A stretch of DNA of 64,000 nt from JANPCX01 sp031431125 (GTDB taxonomy: Bacteria; Pseudomonadota; Gammaproteobacteria; Burkholderiales; Burkholderiaceae_C): the NCBI GenBank assembly GCA_031431125.1, contig JANPCX010000031.1, positions 1-64,000 on the forward strand. Direction: 5' to 3'. The notes beneath the pieces are model-generated. The model did not search any database. It worked only from the letters and a program-made list of their open reading frames with translations, and had not been told where the DNA came from. Made by a program: the position numbers and the translations under genes. This document shows, piece by piece, positions 9,429 to 17,946 of the stretch (position 1 is the first letter of the stretch; every line of letters begins with the position of its first letter).

Positions 9429-9872
9429 TTGAACACCATCCAAGCTGGGTCATTCTTAACCCTGCACTACCGATTGGCCGGCCCCGACGGCACCGACATC
9501 GTCAACACCTTCAACGACCAACCCGCCACCTTGTCCCTGGGCACGGGCGAGTTGGCACCGGCGATGGAGCAGCGCCTGCTGGGCTTGAACGAGGGTGTGC
9601 GCACCGCGTTTGACTTGCCCGCAGGCGAGGCCTTTGGCCCGCGCAACCCTGAGATGCTGCAGCGGGTCAAACGCAGCCTGCTCAACGAGCTGGGCGACCC
9701 TGACGAGGTTTACACGCCGGGTGATGTCGTGCAGTTTCCAACTCCCGACGGCCAAGGCGTTTACGCGGGGTTGGTGCGTGAGGTGGGTCCCGACTGGTTG
9801 CTGTTTGATTTCAACCACCCCCTGGCAGGGCAGCCCGTGACCTTTGAAGTGCATGTGATTGGAGTGCTCTGA
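9429..9872 (+). CDS. fkpB: FKBP-type peptidyl-prolyl cis-trans isomerase (SlpA/FkpB type)
   Basis: A 147-residue cytoplasmic FKBP of the SlyD/SlpA group: N-terminal FKBP strands ('SFLTLHYRLAGPDGTDIVNTF', shortened here in description to residues 8-28), then the inserted chaperone flap 'GEAFGPRNPEMLQRVKR'. It assists protein folding. The start is TTG at 9429, preceded by AGGA; no ATG fits the conserved N-terminus. It overlaps ispH by one base (TGATG). The fkpB-ispH pairing is a conserved arrangement in proteobacteria. Confidence 0.9.
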   Translation: MNTIQAGSFLTLHYRLAGPDGTDIVNTFNDQPATLSLGTGELAPAMEQRLLGLNEGVRTAFDLPAGEAFGPRNPEMLQRVKRSLLNELGDPDEVYTPGDVVQFPTPDGQGVYAGLVREVGPDWLLFDFNHPLAGQPVTFEVHVIGVL

Positions 9873-10861
9873 TGAACACAACCACCACCCCGTTGAGCGG
9901 TGACGTCATGGACGTCATGTTGGCCGAACCGCGCGGCTTTTGCGCGGGCGTGGACCGCGCCATTGAAATCGTTGAACGGGCCATCCGAAAATTTGGTGCG
10001 CCCATTTATGTGCGCCATGAAATCGTGCACAACACCTATGTGGTGAACGACCTCAAAGCCAAAGGCGCCATCTTCATCGAAGACCTGGCCGATGTGCCGC
10101 CCGGCGCGACCTTGGTGTTCAGCGCCCATGGCGTGTCACAAGCCGTTCGCATGGAAGCCGATGCACGCGGCTTCAATGTGTTTGATGCCACCTGCCCCTT
10201 GGTGACCAAGGTGCATGTGGAAGTGGCCAAGATGCACAAAGAGGGCTACGACTTCGTCATGATTGGCCACAAAGGCCACCCGGAGGTGGAGGGCACCATG
10301 GGCCAGCTGAACGAGGGTATCTACCTCGTGGAAGACGTGGCCGATGTGGCGAAGCTGCAAGTTGCCCAAGAAGAGAAATTGGCCGTCGTGACGCAAACCA
10401 CTTTGTCAGTTGACGATGCGGCGGAAATTCTGCGGGCCGTGAAGCAGCGCTTTCCCAAAGTGCGCGAGCCCAAACAACAAGACATTTGTTACGCCACCCA
10501 GAATCGCCAAGACGCCGTGAAGGTGATGGCGCCTGCGGTGGATGTGGTCATCGTCGTGGGCAGCCCCGCCAGTTCCAACAGCAACCGCTTGCGCGAGTTG
10601 GCCGAACGTTTGGGCACACCGGCCTATATGGTGGACGCCGCATCGGACATCCAGGCCCATTGGCTGCAAGACAAACGCCGTGTGGGGCTCACGGCCGGCG
10701 CGTCGGCGCCAGACATCCTGGTACAACAAGTGATTGACCGACTCAAAACCCTGGGCGCAGTCTCCGTTCGCAACCTGCCTGGCGTCAAGGAAACCATTGC
10801 CTTTCCGCTGCCCATGGGCCTGGGCGACAAGTCCATGGCCGAGTTGCCACCGGCGCATTGA
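9872..10861 (+). CDS. ispH: 4-hydroxy-3-methylbut-2-enyl diphosphate reductase
   Basis: IspH (LytB) catalyses the last step of the MEP pathway, reducing HMBPP to IPP and DMAPP with a [4Fe-4S] cluster. The three cluster cysteines are present: Cys24 in 'RGFCAGVDRAI', one in 'DATCPLVTKVH' and one in 'DICYATQNRQ'. 'HEIVHN' and 'SSNSNRL' are also typical. At 329 residues the length is normal. The start codon overlaps the fkpB stop. Confidence 0.97.
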   Translation: MNTTTTPLSGDVMDVMLAEPRGFCAGVDRAIEIVERAIRKFGAPIYVRHEIVHNTYVVNDLKAKGAIFIEDLADVPPGATLVFSAHGVSQAVRMEADARGFNVFDATCPLVTKVHVEVAKMHKEGYDFVMIGHKGHPEVEGTMGQLNEGIYLVEDVADVAKLQVAQEEKLAVVTQTTLSVDDAAEILRAVKQRFPKVREPKQQDICYATQNRQDAVKVMAPAVDVVIVVGSPASSNSNRLRELAERLGTPAYMVDAASDIQAHWLQDKRRVGLTAGASAPDILVQQVIDRLKTLGAVSVRNLPGVKETIAFPLPMGLGDKSMAELPPAH

Positions 10862-10906
10862 GCGACATCCGCACCATCACCACCGAACACACCTGAGTAT
10901 CCTTTC

Positions 10907-12205
10907 ATGCTTGACATCACCCAACTGCGCAAAGACCTGCCCGACGTGCTCGCCCGCTTGGAGCGCCGCAAATCGCCCCAGCCATTCTTGGACGTGGAAC
11001 GTTTCCAGTCGCTGGAAAACGAACGCAAGGCGATTCAAACCCGCACCGAAGAATTGCAAGCCAAACGCAACAGCCTGTCCAAACAAATTGGCCAACTCAA
11101 AGGCAAGGGCGAAGACACCACTGCGGTGATGGCTGAAGTCGCGGGTCTCGGTGAAACACTGACCAACTCGGCGCAACGTTTGGAGGTGATTCAGACCGAG
11201 CTGTCTGACATGCTGATGGCCCTGCCCAACTTACCGCATGACAGCGTGCCTGTGGGCAGCGATGAATCGGCCAATGTGGAAGTGCGCCGCTGGGGCACGC
11301 CCAAAACTTTCGATTTCGCTGTCAAAGACCATGTGGACTTGGGCGCGCCGCTGGGCCTGGATTTCGACACCGGCGCCAAGTTGTCGGGTTCGCGTTTCTC
11401 GTTCTTGCGTGGACCTGTGGCCCGTTTGCACCGCGCGCTCGCGCAGTTCATGTTGGATTTGCAAACCTCGCAGCATGGTTACACCGAGTGCTACACGCCC
11501 TACATCGTGAACCGCGAGGTGCTGGAAGGCACAGGCCAGTTGCCCAAGTTCAAAGAAGACATGTTCTGGGTCAGCCGTGGGGGTGATGAAGAACAAGAGC
11601 AGCAGTACCTCATTTCCACATCGGAAATCTCTCTCACCAACAGCGTGCGCGAGCAGGTGTTGGCGATGGAGCAACTGCCGATCAAACTCACCGCCCACAG
11701 CCCGTGTTTTCGCTCCGAGGCAGGCAGTGCAGGGCGCGATACGCGCGGCATGATTCGCCAGCACCAGTTCGACAAAGTCGAGATGGTGCAAATCGTCCAC
11801 CCCGACCACTCCTACGCGGCGCTGGACGAGATGGTGGGCCACGCCGAAGCGGTTTTGCAAAAGCTGGGTTTGCCCTACCGCGTGCTGTCTTTGTGTACCG
11901 GTGACATCGGTTTTGGTGCCAGCAAAACGTTTGATCTGGAGGTGTGGTTGCCGGCGCAAAACACCTACCGCGAAATCAGCAGCTGCTCGAACTGCGAAGC
12001 CTTCCAAGCGCGCCGCATGCAAACCCGCTTCAAAAACGCCCAGGGTCGCAACGACTTGGTGCACACGCTGAACGGCTCTGGTTTGGCCGTGGGTCGCGCC
12101 TTGGTGGCAGTGCTCGAGAACTACCAAAACGCCGATGGATCGGTCACTGTTCCAGAGGCACTGCGGTCCTACATGGGCGGCGTCGACTGCCTGAAGGCCG
12201 CTTGA
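10907..12205 (+). CDS. serS: Seryl-tRNA synthetase
   Basis: A 432-residue class II synthetase that charges tRNA-Ser and tRNA-Sec. Residues 1-110 form the long antiparallel coiled-coil arm ('MLDITQLRKDLPDVLARL'). The catalytic core follows with motif 2 ('FRSEAGSAGRDTRGMIRQHQ') and motif 3 ('NGSGLAVGRALVAVLENYQ'). Length and ends are normal. A tRNA-Ser gene follows 74 bases downstream. Confidence 0.97.
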   Translation: MLDITQLRKDLPDVLARLERRKSPQPFLDVERFQSLENERKAIQTRTEELQAKRNSLSKQIGQLKGKGEDTTAVMAEVAGLGETLTNSAQRLEVIQTELSDMLMALPNLPHDSVPVGSDESANVEVRRWGTPKTFDFAVKDHVDLGAPLGLDFDTGAKLSGSRFSFLRGPVARLHRALAQFMLDLQTSQHGYTECYTPYIVNREVLEGTGQLPKFKEDMFWVSRGGDEEQEQQYLISTSEISLTNSVREQVLAMEQLPIKLTAHSPCFRSEAGSAGRDTRGMIRQHQFDKVEMVQIVHPDHSYAALDEMVGHAEAVLQKLGLPYRVLSLCTGDIGFGASKTFDLEVWLPAQNTYREISSCSNCEAFQARRMQTRFKNAQGRNDLVHTLNGSGLAVGRALVAVLENYQNADGSVTVPEALRSYMGGVDCLKAA

Positions 12206-12279
12206 GACCCGGCGTGACGTAGAATCACGCCCTTCGGCGGCGGCCCTGCCGAACACTGCTTGCAGTGAATGCACGACCT

Positions 12280-12370
<91 letters not shown>

Positions 12371-12409
12371 GTTCTGCTGGTGTGGTCAAGCAGTAGGCGG
12401 GCGGCAGAC

Positions 12410-12439
12410 TTGCCAGCCGCCTAGAAAATGGCATATAAT
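12410..12439 (+). promoter_or_regulatory. Sigma-70 promoter for tRNA-Gly (and probably tRNA-Cys)
   Basis: TTGCCA at 12410-12415 and a perfect TATAAT at 12434-12439 are separated by 18 bases, ending 46 bases before tRNA-Gly. The match is strong and well placed. The start site is inferred. Confidence 0.7.
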
Positions 12440-12485
12440 CTCGGTCTTGGCTGAGTGGCATCAGACAAGAAAAAGTTGAATCAAT

Positions 12486-12561
<76 letters not shown>

Positions 12562-12577
12562 AATAAAAAAGAAAAAA

Positions 12578-12603
12578 GGGGAGCTTCGGCTTCCCATTTT
12601 TCT
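12578..12603 (+). terminator. Intrinsic terminator downstream of tRNA-Gly
   Basis: GGGGAGC-TTCG-GCTTCCC with a very stable UUCG tetraloop, followed by ATTTTT. It would end or attenuate the tRNA-Gly transcript ahead of tRNA-Cys. Confidence 0.75.
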
Positions 12604-12661
12604 AGGGCAAAACGAGTGGCTTGTGTAGTTTGGCAAGCTGCTGGTTTGTCTTCTTGAATAC

Positions 12662-12735
12662 GGCGCGGTAGCAAAGCGGTTATGCACCGGATTGCAAATC
12701 CGTGTAGGTCGGTTCGACTCCGGCCCGCGCCTCCA
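12662..12735 (+). tRNA. tRNA-Cys (anticodon GCA)
   Basis: The acceptor GGCGCGG pairs with CCGCGCC, discriminator T, encoded CCA. The anticodon loop TTGCAAA gives GCA. D-arm AGCAAAGCGGTTATGC and T-loop GGTTCGACTCC are canonical. Confidence 0.97.
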
Positions 12736-12761
12736 TCTCAAGGCCACGTTCACATTCATCC

Positions 12762-13115
12762 ATGGCCAGCCTGCAAATCACCACAGCGATTCTCGGTTTT
12801 GGACTGACCGCGGCCATCTTGCTGCTGCTGCGGCGTGACCACCTCTATCTCGCGCATGGTTTTTTCTGGTTTGTTGTGGCTGGGTTGGCGATGCTGCTTG
12901 GCCTGTGGCCCGGGTTGATTGATCGCGTCGCGATTTCAGTCGGCATCAGCTACCCACCCGCTTTGCTGTTTCTTGTGGCTGCGATGGTGCTCATCGTCAA
13001 GGCATTGCACACCGACATTGTCAATACACGCATCGAGCGGCAGGTCAGGCGGCTCAACCAAAGGCTGGCGATGTACGAACTCACCAAGTCACCGGATGAC
13101 CTGTCAAAAGACTGA
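12762..13115 (+). CDS. DUF2304 family small membrane protein
   Basis: A 117-residue protein with three predicted membrane segments (about residues 4-22, 31-50, 63-82) and a charged C-terminal tail ('NTRIERQVRRLNQRLAMYEL'). This matches the DUF2304 pattern. These proteins commonly neighbour glycosyltransferase genes in polysaccharide loci, which fits the cluster starting 400 bases downstream. The function is not established. Confidence 0.8.
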   Translation: MASLQITTAILGFGLTAAILLLLRRDHLYLAHGFFWFVVAGLAMLLGLWPGLIDRVAISVGISYPPALLFLVAAMVLIVKALHTDIVNTRIERQVRRLNQRLAMYELTKSPDDLSKD

Positions 13116-13524
13116 GGGTTTGGGCTGCCGTATCGATGTCCAATACCCTCCTTGCGCCGATGGTGTGGGGGCCTTGAAGAGACCGTCTAGTGCGTGTGTT
13201 GGTAACATAGCGGTTTTTACTTTCCGGGGTTGAAGTTGTTGGTCGACCGGGCTATTGACTGTTGCGCCGTCTGGCTTTTTTGAACCTCAAGCGCGAGCCT
13301 CTGGTCTGGGTTTGAGCGCCACGTCGGTTCAATGCTCAGGCACTTGATGTTCGGTGTGGCTTGACTTTTAAACGCATTGAATTTCACGCGAGAGCGATCA
13401 CGAGGCAGCGGGTCGCGCGTGCAGCGATCTGAGTTTTTTTCGGGACCGGAGTTGGCGCGACACACTGCATTGATGTGTTGTCAGAGTTCAAAACCATCGG
13501 CGCTATCGTTTCGTTGGAGAAGGC
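13116..13524. other. Non-coding leader region of the surface-glycan locus
   Basis: About 410 bases ahead of legB with no plausible gene. The operon promoter should be here. TTGACT occurs at 13255 and 13361, but neither has a good -10 at the right distance. No JUMPstart-like element was recognised. Confidence 0.4.
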
Positions 13525-14520
13525 GTGAAAATTCTTGTGACAGGGGCCGATGGATTCATTGGCTCGCACCTTGTGGAGACATTGCTGGCTCAAGGCCACG
13601 ATGTCAGGGCCTTTGTTCTCTACAACTCTTTCAATTCTTGGGGTTGGCTCGATCGTGCACCGGCTTCGGTTAGAAAACAGTTGGATGTTTTTGCCGGCGA
13701 CATTCGTGACCCCAATGGCGTCCGCGTGGCGATGACGGGTTGCGATGTGGTTTTGCACTTGGCCGCCCTGATCGCCATCCCCTATTCGTACCACTCACCT
13801 GACACCTACGTTGATACCAACATCAAAGGCACGTTGAATGTGCTTCAAGCCGCGCGAGATCTTGGCGTGGGCCGCGTTATCCACACGTCGACCAGTGAGG
13901 TCTACGGTACGGCGCGTTTCGTTCCCATCACCGAAGAGCACCCACTGCAGGGGCAGTCGCCGTACTCGGCGTCCAAAATCGGCGCCGACCAATTGGCCTA
14001 TTCCTACTACGCCTCTTTTGGACTGCCCGTGGTCATTGCCAGGCCTTTCAACACCTATGGTCCAAGGCAATCGGCCAGGGCAGTTATCCCCACCATCATC
14101 ACCCAGATTGCCAACGGGGCGCGAGAAATTCGCTTGGGTGCGGTCTCGCCAACGCGTGATTTCAATTACGTCCAAGACACAGTTGCGGGGTTCATCGCCG
14201 CCATGAACAGCCAGGCCGGTTTGGGTGAGGTGGTGAACTTTGGCAGCAACTTCGAAATTTCGATCGGCGATACCGCCCGGCTCATTGCCGAGGTCATGGG
14301 CAAGGACATTGAGATCGTGACGGACGAAGCGCGCCTGCGACCCGAGAAGTCCGAAGTCGAACGCCTTTGGGCCGACAACAAGAAGGCCGCGTCACTGTTT
14401 GGCTGGAGCCCGGCCTATGCGGGGCGTGACGGATTCAAACGAGGCATTGCTGAAACGGTCCAGTGGTTCTTGGACACCAACAACCTTGGAACTTACAAAG
14501 CAGACCGCTACAACATCTGA
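13525..14520 (+). CDS. legB: NAD-dependent 4,6-dehydratase, LegB type
   Basis: A 331-residue extended SDR. Rossmann glycine motif 'VTGADGFIGS' (residues 5-14), catalytic Tyr147 and Lys151 in 'YSASK', and 'TSEVYG'. It belongs with the 4,6-dehydratases that act on an NDP-GlcNAc in legionaminic acid synthesis (LegB in Campylobacter uses the GDP sugar). First gene of the glycan operon, it is followed four bases later by the LegC aminotransferase, exactly the pathway order. The nucleotide of the substrate is inferred from the PtmE-like gene downstream. Confidence 0.88.
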   Translation: MKILVTGADGFIGSHLVETLLAQGHDVRAFVLYNSFNSWGWLDRAPASVRKQLDVFAGDIRDPNGVRVAMTGCDVVLHLAALIAIPYSYHSPDTYVDTNIKGTLNVLQAARDLGVGRVIHTSTSEVYGTARFVPITEEHPLQGQSPYSASKIGADQLAYSYYASFGLPVVIARPFNTYGPRQSARAVIPTIITQIANGAREIRLGAVSPTRDFNYVQDTVAGFIAAMNSQAGLGEVVNFGSNFEISIGDTARLIAEVMGKDIEIVTDEARLRPEKSEVERLWADNKKAASLFGWSPAYAGRDGFKRGIAETVQWFLDTNNLGTYKADRYNI

Positions 14521-14523
14521 CCC

Positions 14524-15711
14524 ATGAATGCTCTGTATCGCCAGACCTGTGATGAATTGATTTCCGCCTTGCACGAGGTTTTGGGCAAACCCGAGTCACC
14601 ATTGTCTTTGCACGAACCTGAGTTCGCGGGTAACGAGTGGGCTTACGTGAAGGAATGTATCGACACCGGGTGGGTTTCTTCGGTCGGGAAGTTTGTCGAT
14701 GGATTTGAACGTCAGCTTGTCGAGGTCACGGGTGCGCGCCATGCCGTGGCAGTGGCCAACGGAACGGCTGCGCTTCATATGGCTTTGTTGTTGGCCGGGG
14801 TCAAACCAGGTGATGAGGTGCTGGTGCCCGCCATGTCTTTTGTGGGCACTGCAAACTCGGTCGCGCATGCGGGTGCCATTCCCCATTTTGTCGACAGCGA
14901 GAACGCCACGCTCGGCATAGATCCGCATGCCTTGCGGGCCCACCTTGAATACGTCGCTGAAACAACCGCCGGTGGCTTGCGCAATCGCACCACCGGTCGC
15001 CGAATTGCGGCCATCGTTCCGATGCACGCGTTTGGTCATGCAGTGGATCTCGATGGTTTGTTGGAGGTGGCACGTTCCTTCGATTTACCCGTGGTGGAAG
15101 ACGCCGCCGAATCTTTGGGCTCGACTTACAAGGGCCGACATACCGGGACTTTCGGTTTGTTGGGGATTCTGAGTTTCAATGGCAACAAAGTCATCACCAC
15201 CGGTGGCGGCGGTGCGATCCTTACCAATGACGAGGCACTCGCCCGCCGAGCCAAGCACCTCACCACCACGGCCAAAAAGCCACACCGCTGGGCTTTTGTT
15301 CATGACGAGGTTGCTTACAACTACCGAATGCCCAATATCAACGCGGCTTTGGGTTGTGCGCAGCTTGAACGTTTGCCGGACTTTTTGTCGAGAAAACGCC
15401 AGTTGGCGCAGCGCTATCGTGAGGTGTTCGCGCGGTTGCCCGCCTTTGAGTTCGTGGAGCAACCTGGCGGCTGCGAAAGCAATTTTTGGTTGGTGGCGGT
15501 GCGCCTTCGCCAGCCCAATGCCGAGCTGCGGGATGTTTTACTGTCTGCGGTCAATGACGCTGGATTCCACTGTCGCCCTGTGTGGACGCTGCTCAACAAG
15601 TTGCCGATGTACCTTGATTGCCCCCATGCTGCGCTGCCGGTGGCGCAAGGCATTGAAGACAGTTTGATCAACCTGCCGAGCAGCCCCAAACTGGCTCAAC
15701 GACCGCAATGA
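14524..15711 (+). CDS. legC: LegC-type PLP-dependent aminotransferase
   Basis: A 395-residue DegT/DnrJ/EryC1-fold aminotransferase that would convert the 4-keto sugar from LegB to a 4-amino sugar. The Schiff-base lysine is Lys222 in 'NGNKVITTGGGG'. The N-terminal 'PLSLHEPEFAGNEWAYVKEC' and 'DTGWVSSVGKFV' are typical of the LegC group. Its stop overlaps the next gene's start (ATGA). Confidence 0.9.
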   Translation: MNALYRQTCDELISALHEVLGKPESPLSLHEPEFAGNEWAYVKECIDTGWVSSVGKFVDGFERQLVEVTGARHAVAVANGTAALHMALLLAGVKPGDEVLVPAMSFVGTANSVAHAGAIPHFVDSENATLGIDPHALRAHLEYVAETTAGGLRNRTTGRRIAAIVPMHAFGHAVDLDGLLEVARSFDLPVVEDAAESLGSTYKGRHTGTFGLLGILSFNGNKVITTGGGGAILTNDEALARRAKHLTTTAKKPHRWAFVHDEVAYNYRMPNINAALGCAQLERLPDFLSRKRQLAQRYREVFARLPAFEFVEQPGGCESNFWLVAVRLRQPNAELRDVLLSAVNDAGFHCRPVWTLLNKLPMYLDCPHAALPVAQGIEDSLINLPSSPKLAQRPQ

Positions 15712-16874
15712 CGCCGCGCAAAATTTGTGTCGTCACGGGCTCGCGAGCGGACTACGGCTTGCTGAGCAGTTTGCTTGCGACCATCGCGGCCGATAGCGAA
15801 CTGCAACTCCAAATTGTCGCCACAGGCATGCACTTGTCGTCTGAGTTTGGCATGACCATTCGGCAGGTGGAGGCCGACGGTTTTACGATTGATGCACGGG
15901 TCGACATGTTGCTGTCTGCGGACAGCCCTGCAGCGACCGCCAAGTCGATCGGCTTGGGGGTGATCGGTTTTGCGGATACCTTGACCAGGCTGTCGCCTGA
16001 CATTCTCGTTGTGCTCGGCGACCGTTTTGAAATTCTCGCCGCTGCACAGGCAGCACTGGTCATGCGCATTCCCATGGCCCACATCCACGGCGGCGAGACC
16101 TCGGAAGGTGCCTTCGATGAAGGCATACGCCACGCCCTGACCAAAATGGCGATGTGGCACTTTGTGGCGGCCGAACCCTACCGCAAGCGCGTGGTTCAAA
16201 TGGGTGAAGCGCCCGACCGGGTGTTCAATGTCGGTGCGCCCGGCTTGGACCAACTCGACGGTATGCAGTGGCTGGATCGTGACGCGCTGCAAGCGTCACT
16301 GCAAGTGCCACTTGCCTCGCCGCTGTTCTTGGTGACCTATCACCCTGTGACGCTGGCCAACGACGATCCCGCGTTGCCGATGACTGAATTGCTGGCGGCG
16401 TTGGAGCGTTTCCCCGAGGCCACAGTGGTATTCACCTACCCGAATGCCGACACCGGTGGTCGCAAGCTGATCGAGATGATTGACGATTTTGTGGCCCAGG
16501 CGCCCGCATGTCGTCATGCGTTCGTATCCCTGGGGCAGCAGCGGTATTTGAGTGTGATGAAGCTGGCCGATGCCGTGCTCGGAAATTCCTCCAGCGGACT
16601 GACCGAAGCCCCGGCGCTGCAACGTGCCACGGTCAACATTGGCGACCGGCAAAAGGGCAGGCTCAAGGCAACCTCTGTGATCGATGTCGCGGAGCAGCGA
16701 GATGACATTGAGCGTGCGCTCAAACAAGCACAATCCCCCGAGTTCCGCCAAGCCCTAGGCCAAACGGTGTCCTTGTACGGACAGGGCAGGGTGGGTTGGC
16801 AAATCAAAGAGCAACTCAAACGATTGCCGCTGACGCTGCAGAAGTCGTTTTTTGACCTACCACACGGAAACTGA
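15708..16874 (+). CDS. legG: Hydrolysing UDP/GDP-sugar 2-epimerase, NeuC/LegG type
   Basis: A 388-residue GT-B-fold epimerase. It begins 'CVVTGSRADYGLL', as in NeuC, and contains 'VLGDRFEILAAAQAA', 'AHIHGGETSEGAFDE' (near residue 125) and 'NSSSGLTEAP'. It would release 2,4-diacetamido-2,4,6-trideoxymannose for condensation by the next gene product. LegG is preferred to NeuC because LegB and LegC precede it. It is coupled to legC by ATGA and ends one base before legI. Confidence 0.9.
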   Translation: MTPRKICVVTGSRADYGLLSSLLATIAADSELQLQIVATGMHLSSEFGMTIRQVEADGFTIDARVDMLLSADSPAATAKSIGLGVIGFADTLTRLSPDILVVLGDRFEILAAAQAALVMRIPMAHIHGGETSEGAFDEGIRHALTKMAMWHFVAAEPYRKRVVQMGEAPDRVFNVGAPGLDQLDGMQWLDRDALQASLQVPLASPLFLVTYHPVTLANDDPALPMTELLAALERFPEATVVFTYPNADTGGRKLIEMIDDFVAQAPACRHAFVSLGQQRYLSVMKLADAVLGNSSSGLTEAPALQRATVNIGDRQKGRLKATSVIDVAEQRDDIERALKQAQSPEFRQALGQTVSLYGQGRVGWQIKEQLKRLPLTLQKSFFDLPHGN

Positions 16875-16875
16875 C

Positions 16876-17946
16876 ATGCGGACTTGCATCATTGCCGAGG
16901 CAGGCGTCAACCACAACGGTTCCCTGGCCATTGCACATCAACTGGTTGATGCCGCCGCCGACGCCGGTGCCGACGTGGTCAAATTTCAGACCTTTCGTGC
17001 TGAAAAACTCGTCACCCGCCAGGCCCAAAAAGCGGCCTACCAGGAGAGGTTGACCGACGGTGGTCAATCTCAATTCGACATGCTCAAGGCGCTGGAGTTG
17101 TCGGAGGCTGCGCACCGAGAGTTGTTGCAGCATTGTGCAGAGCGTGGCGTGGAGTTCATGTCCTCACCGTTTGACTTGGAGAGCCTAGAGTTTCTGGTTT
17201 CATTGCGTGTTCGGCGCATCAAACTCGGCTCCGGCGAGTTGACCAATGCGCCTTTGCTGCTCGCAGCAGCACGGACCGGGTTGCCGCTGATCTTGTCGAC
17301 GGGCATGTCCACCTTGGCCGATGTGGAAACCGCTTTGGGCGTGCTGGCGTTTGGTTATTCCAAGGCAGCAACAGCCACGCCATCCAAAACGGAATTTGCT
17401 CGGGCATGGGCCGATCCAGCCTCACGCGCACGGGTTCTCGAACATGTTGCCTTACTGCATTGCACGACAGAGTACCCTGCGCCGCGTGACCAGGTCAATC
17501 TGCTGGCCATGAATACGTTGAGAAGCACGTTTGGCGTGTCCTGTGGTTACTCGGACCACACCGAAGGACATGCGGTATCACTGGCTGCGGTGGCGTTGGG
17601 CGCCAGTTTCATCGAGAAACACTTCACGCTCAGCCGAGCCATGCCAGGCCCTGATCATCAGGCCTCGGCAGAACCCGCAGAGCTCAAGGCCATGATCGAT
17701 GGCATCAGGGAGATAGAGAGCGCGCTTGGCGATGGCGCCAAGGTGCCCATGCCTGTCGAGATTCCGAACATGGCAGTCGCACGCAAAAGTCTGGTCGCGT
17801 CTCGTCCAATTGCCCAAGGTGCGGTCATCACGGTGCAAGACATTGCAGTCAAACGGCCCGGTACAGGTCGGAGCCCAGTTGAACTGTGGGACATCGTGGG
17901 AACCGTCTCCCAGCACGCTTACGCACCAGATGACCTGATTCGATGA
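16876..17946 (+). CDS. legI: N-acetylneuraminate synthase family protein, LegI type
   Basis: A 356-residue NeuB-family enzyme that condenses a mannosamine derivative with phosphoenolpyruvate to a nonulosonic acid. The TIM barrel carries 'IIAEAGVNHNGS', 'KFQTFRAEKL', 'RIKLGSGELTN', 'LSTGMSTLADVE' and 'SDHTEGHAVSLAAVALGA'. A C-terminal SAF (antifreeze-like) domain spans about residues 295-356. ATG at 16876 is chosen over an upstream in-frame codon because it yields the family N-terminus and lies just after the legG stop. Product inferred as N,N'-diacetyllegionaminate. Confidence 0.9.
   Translation: MRTCIIAEAGVNHNGSLAIAHQLVDAAADAGADVVKFQTFRAEKLVTRQAQKAAYQERLTDGGQSQFDMLKALELSEAAHRELLQHCAERGVEFMSSPFDLESLEFLVSLRVRRIKLGSGELTNAPLLLAAARTGLPLILSTGMSTLADVETALGVLAFGYSKAATATPSKTEFARAWADPASRARVLEHVALLHCTTEYPAPRDQVNLLAMNTLRSTFGVSCGYSDHTEGHAVSLAAVALGASFIEKHFTLSRAMPGPDHQASAEPAELKAMIDGIREIESALGDGAKVPMPVEIPNMAVARKSLVASRPIAQGAVITVQDIAVKRPGTGRSPVELWDIVGTVSQHAYAPDDLIR

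Noticed and set aside
13116..13524. TTGACT hexamers at 13255 and 13361 as -35 boxes of the glycan operon promoter.
   Set aside because: Neither has a reasonable -10 hexamer 16-18 bases downstream.
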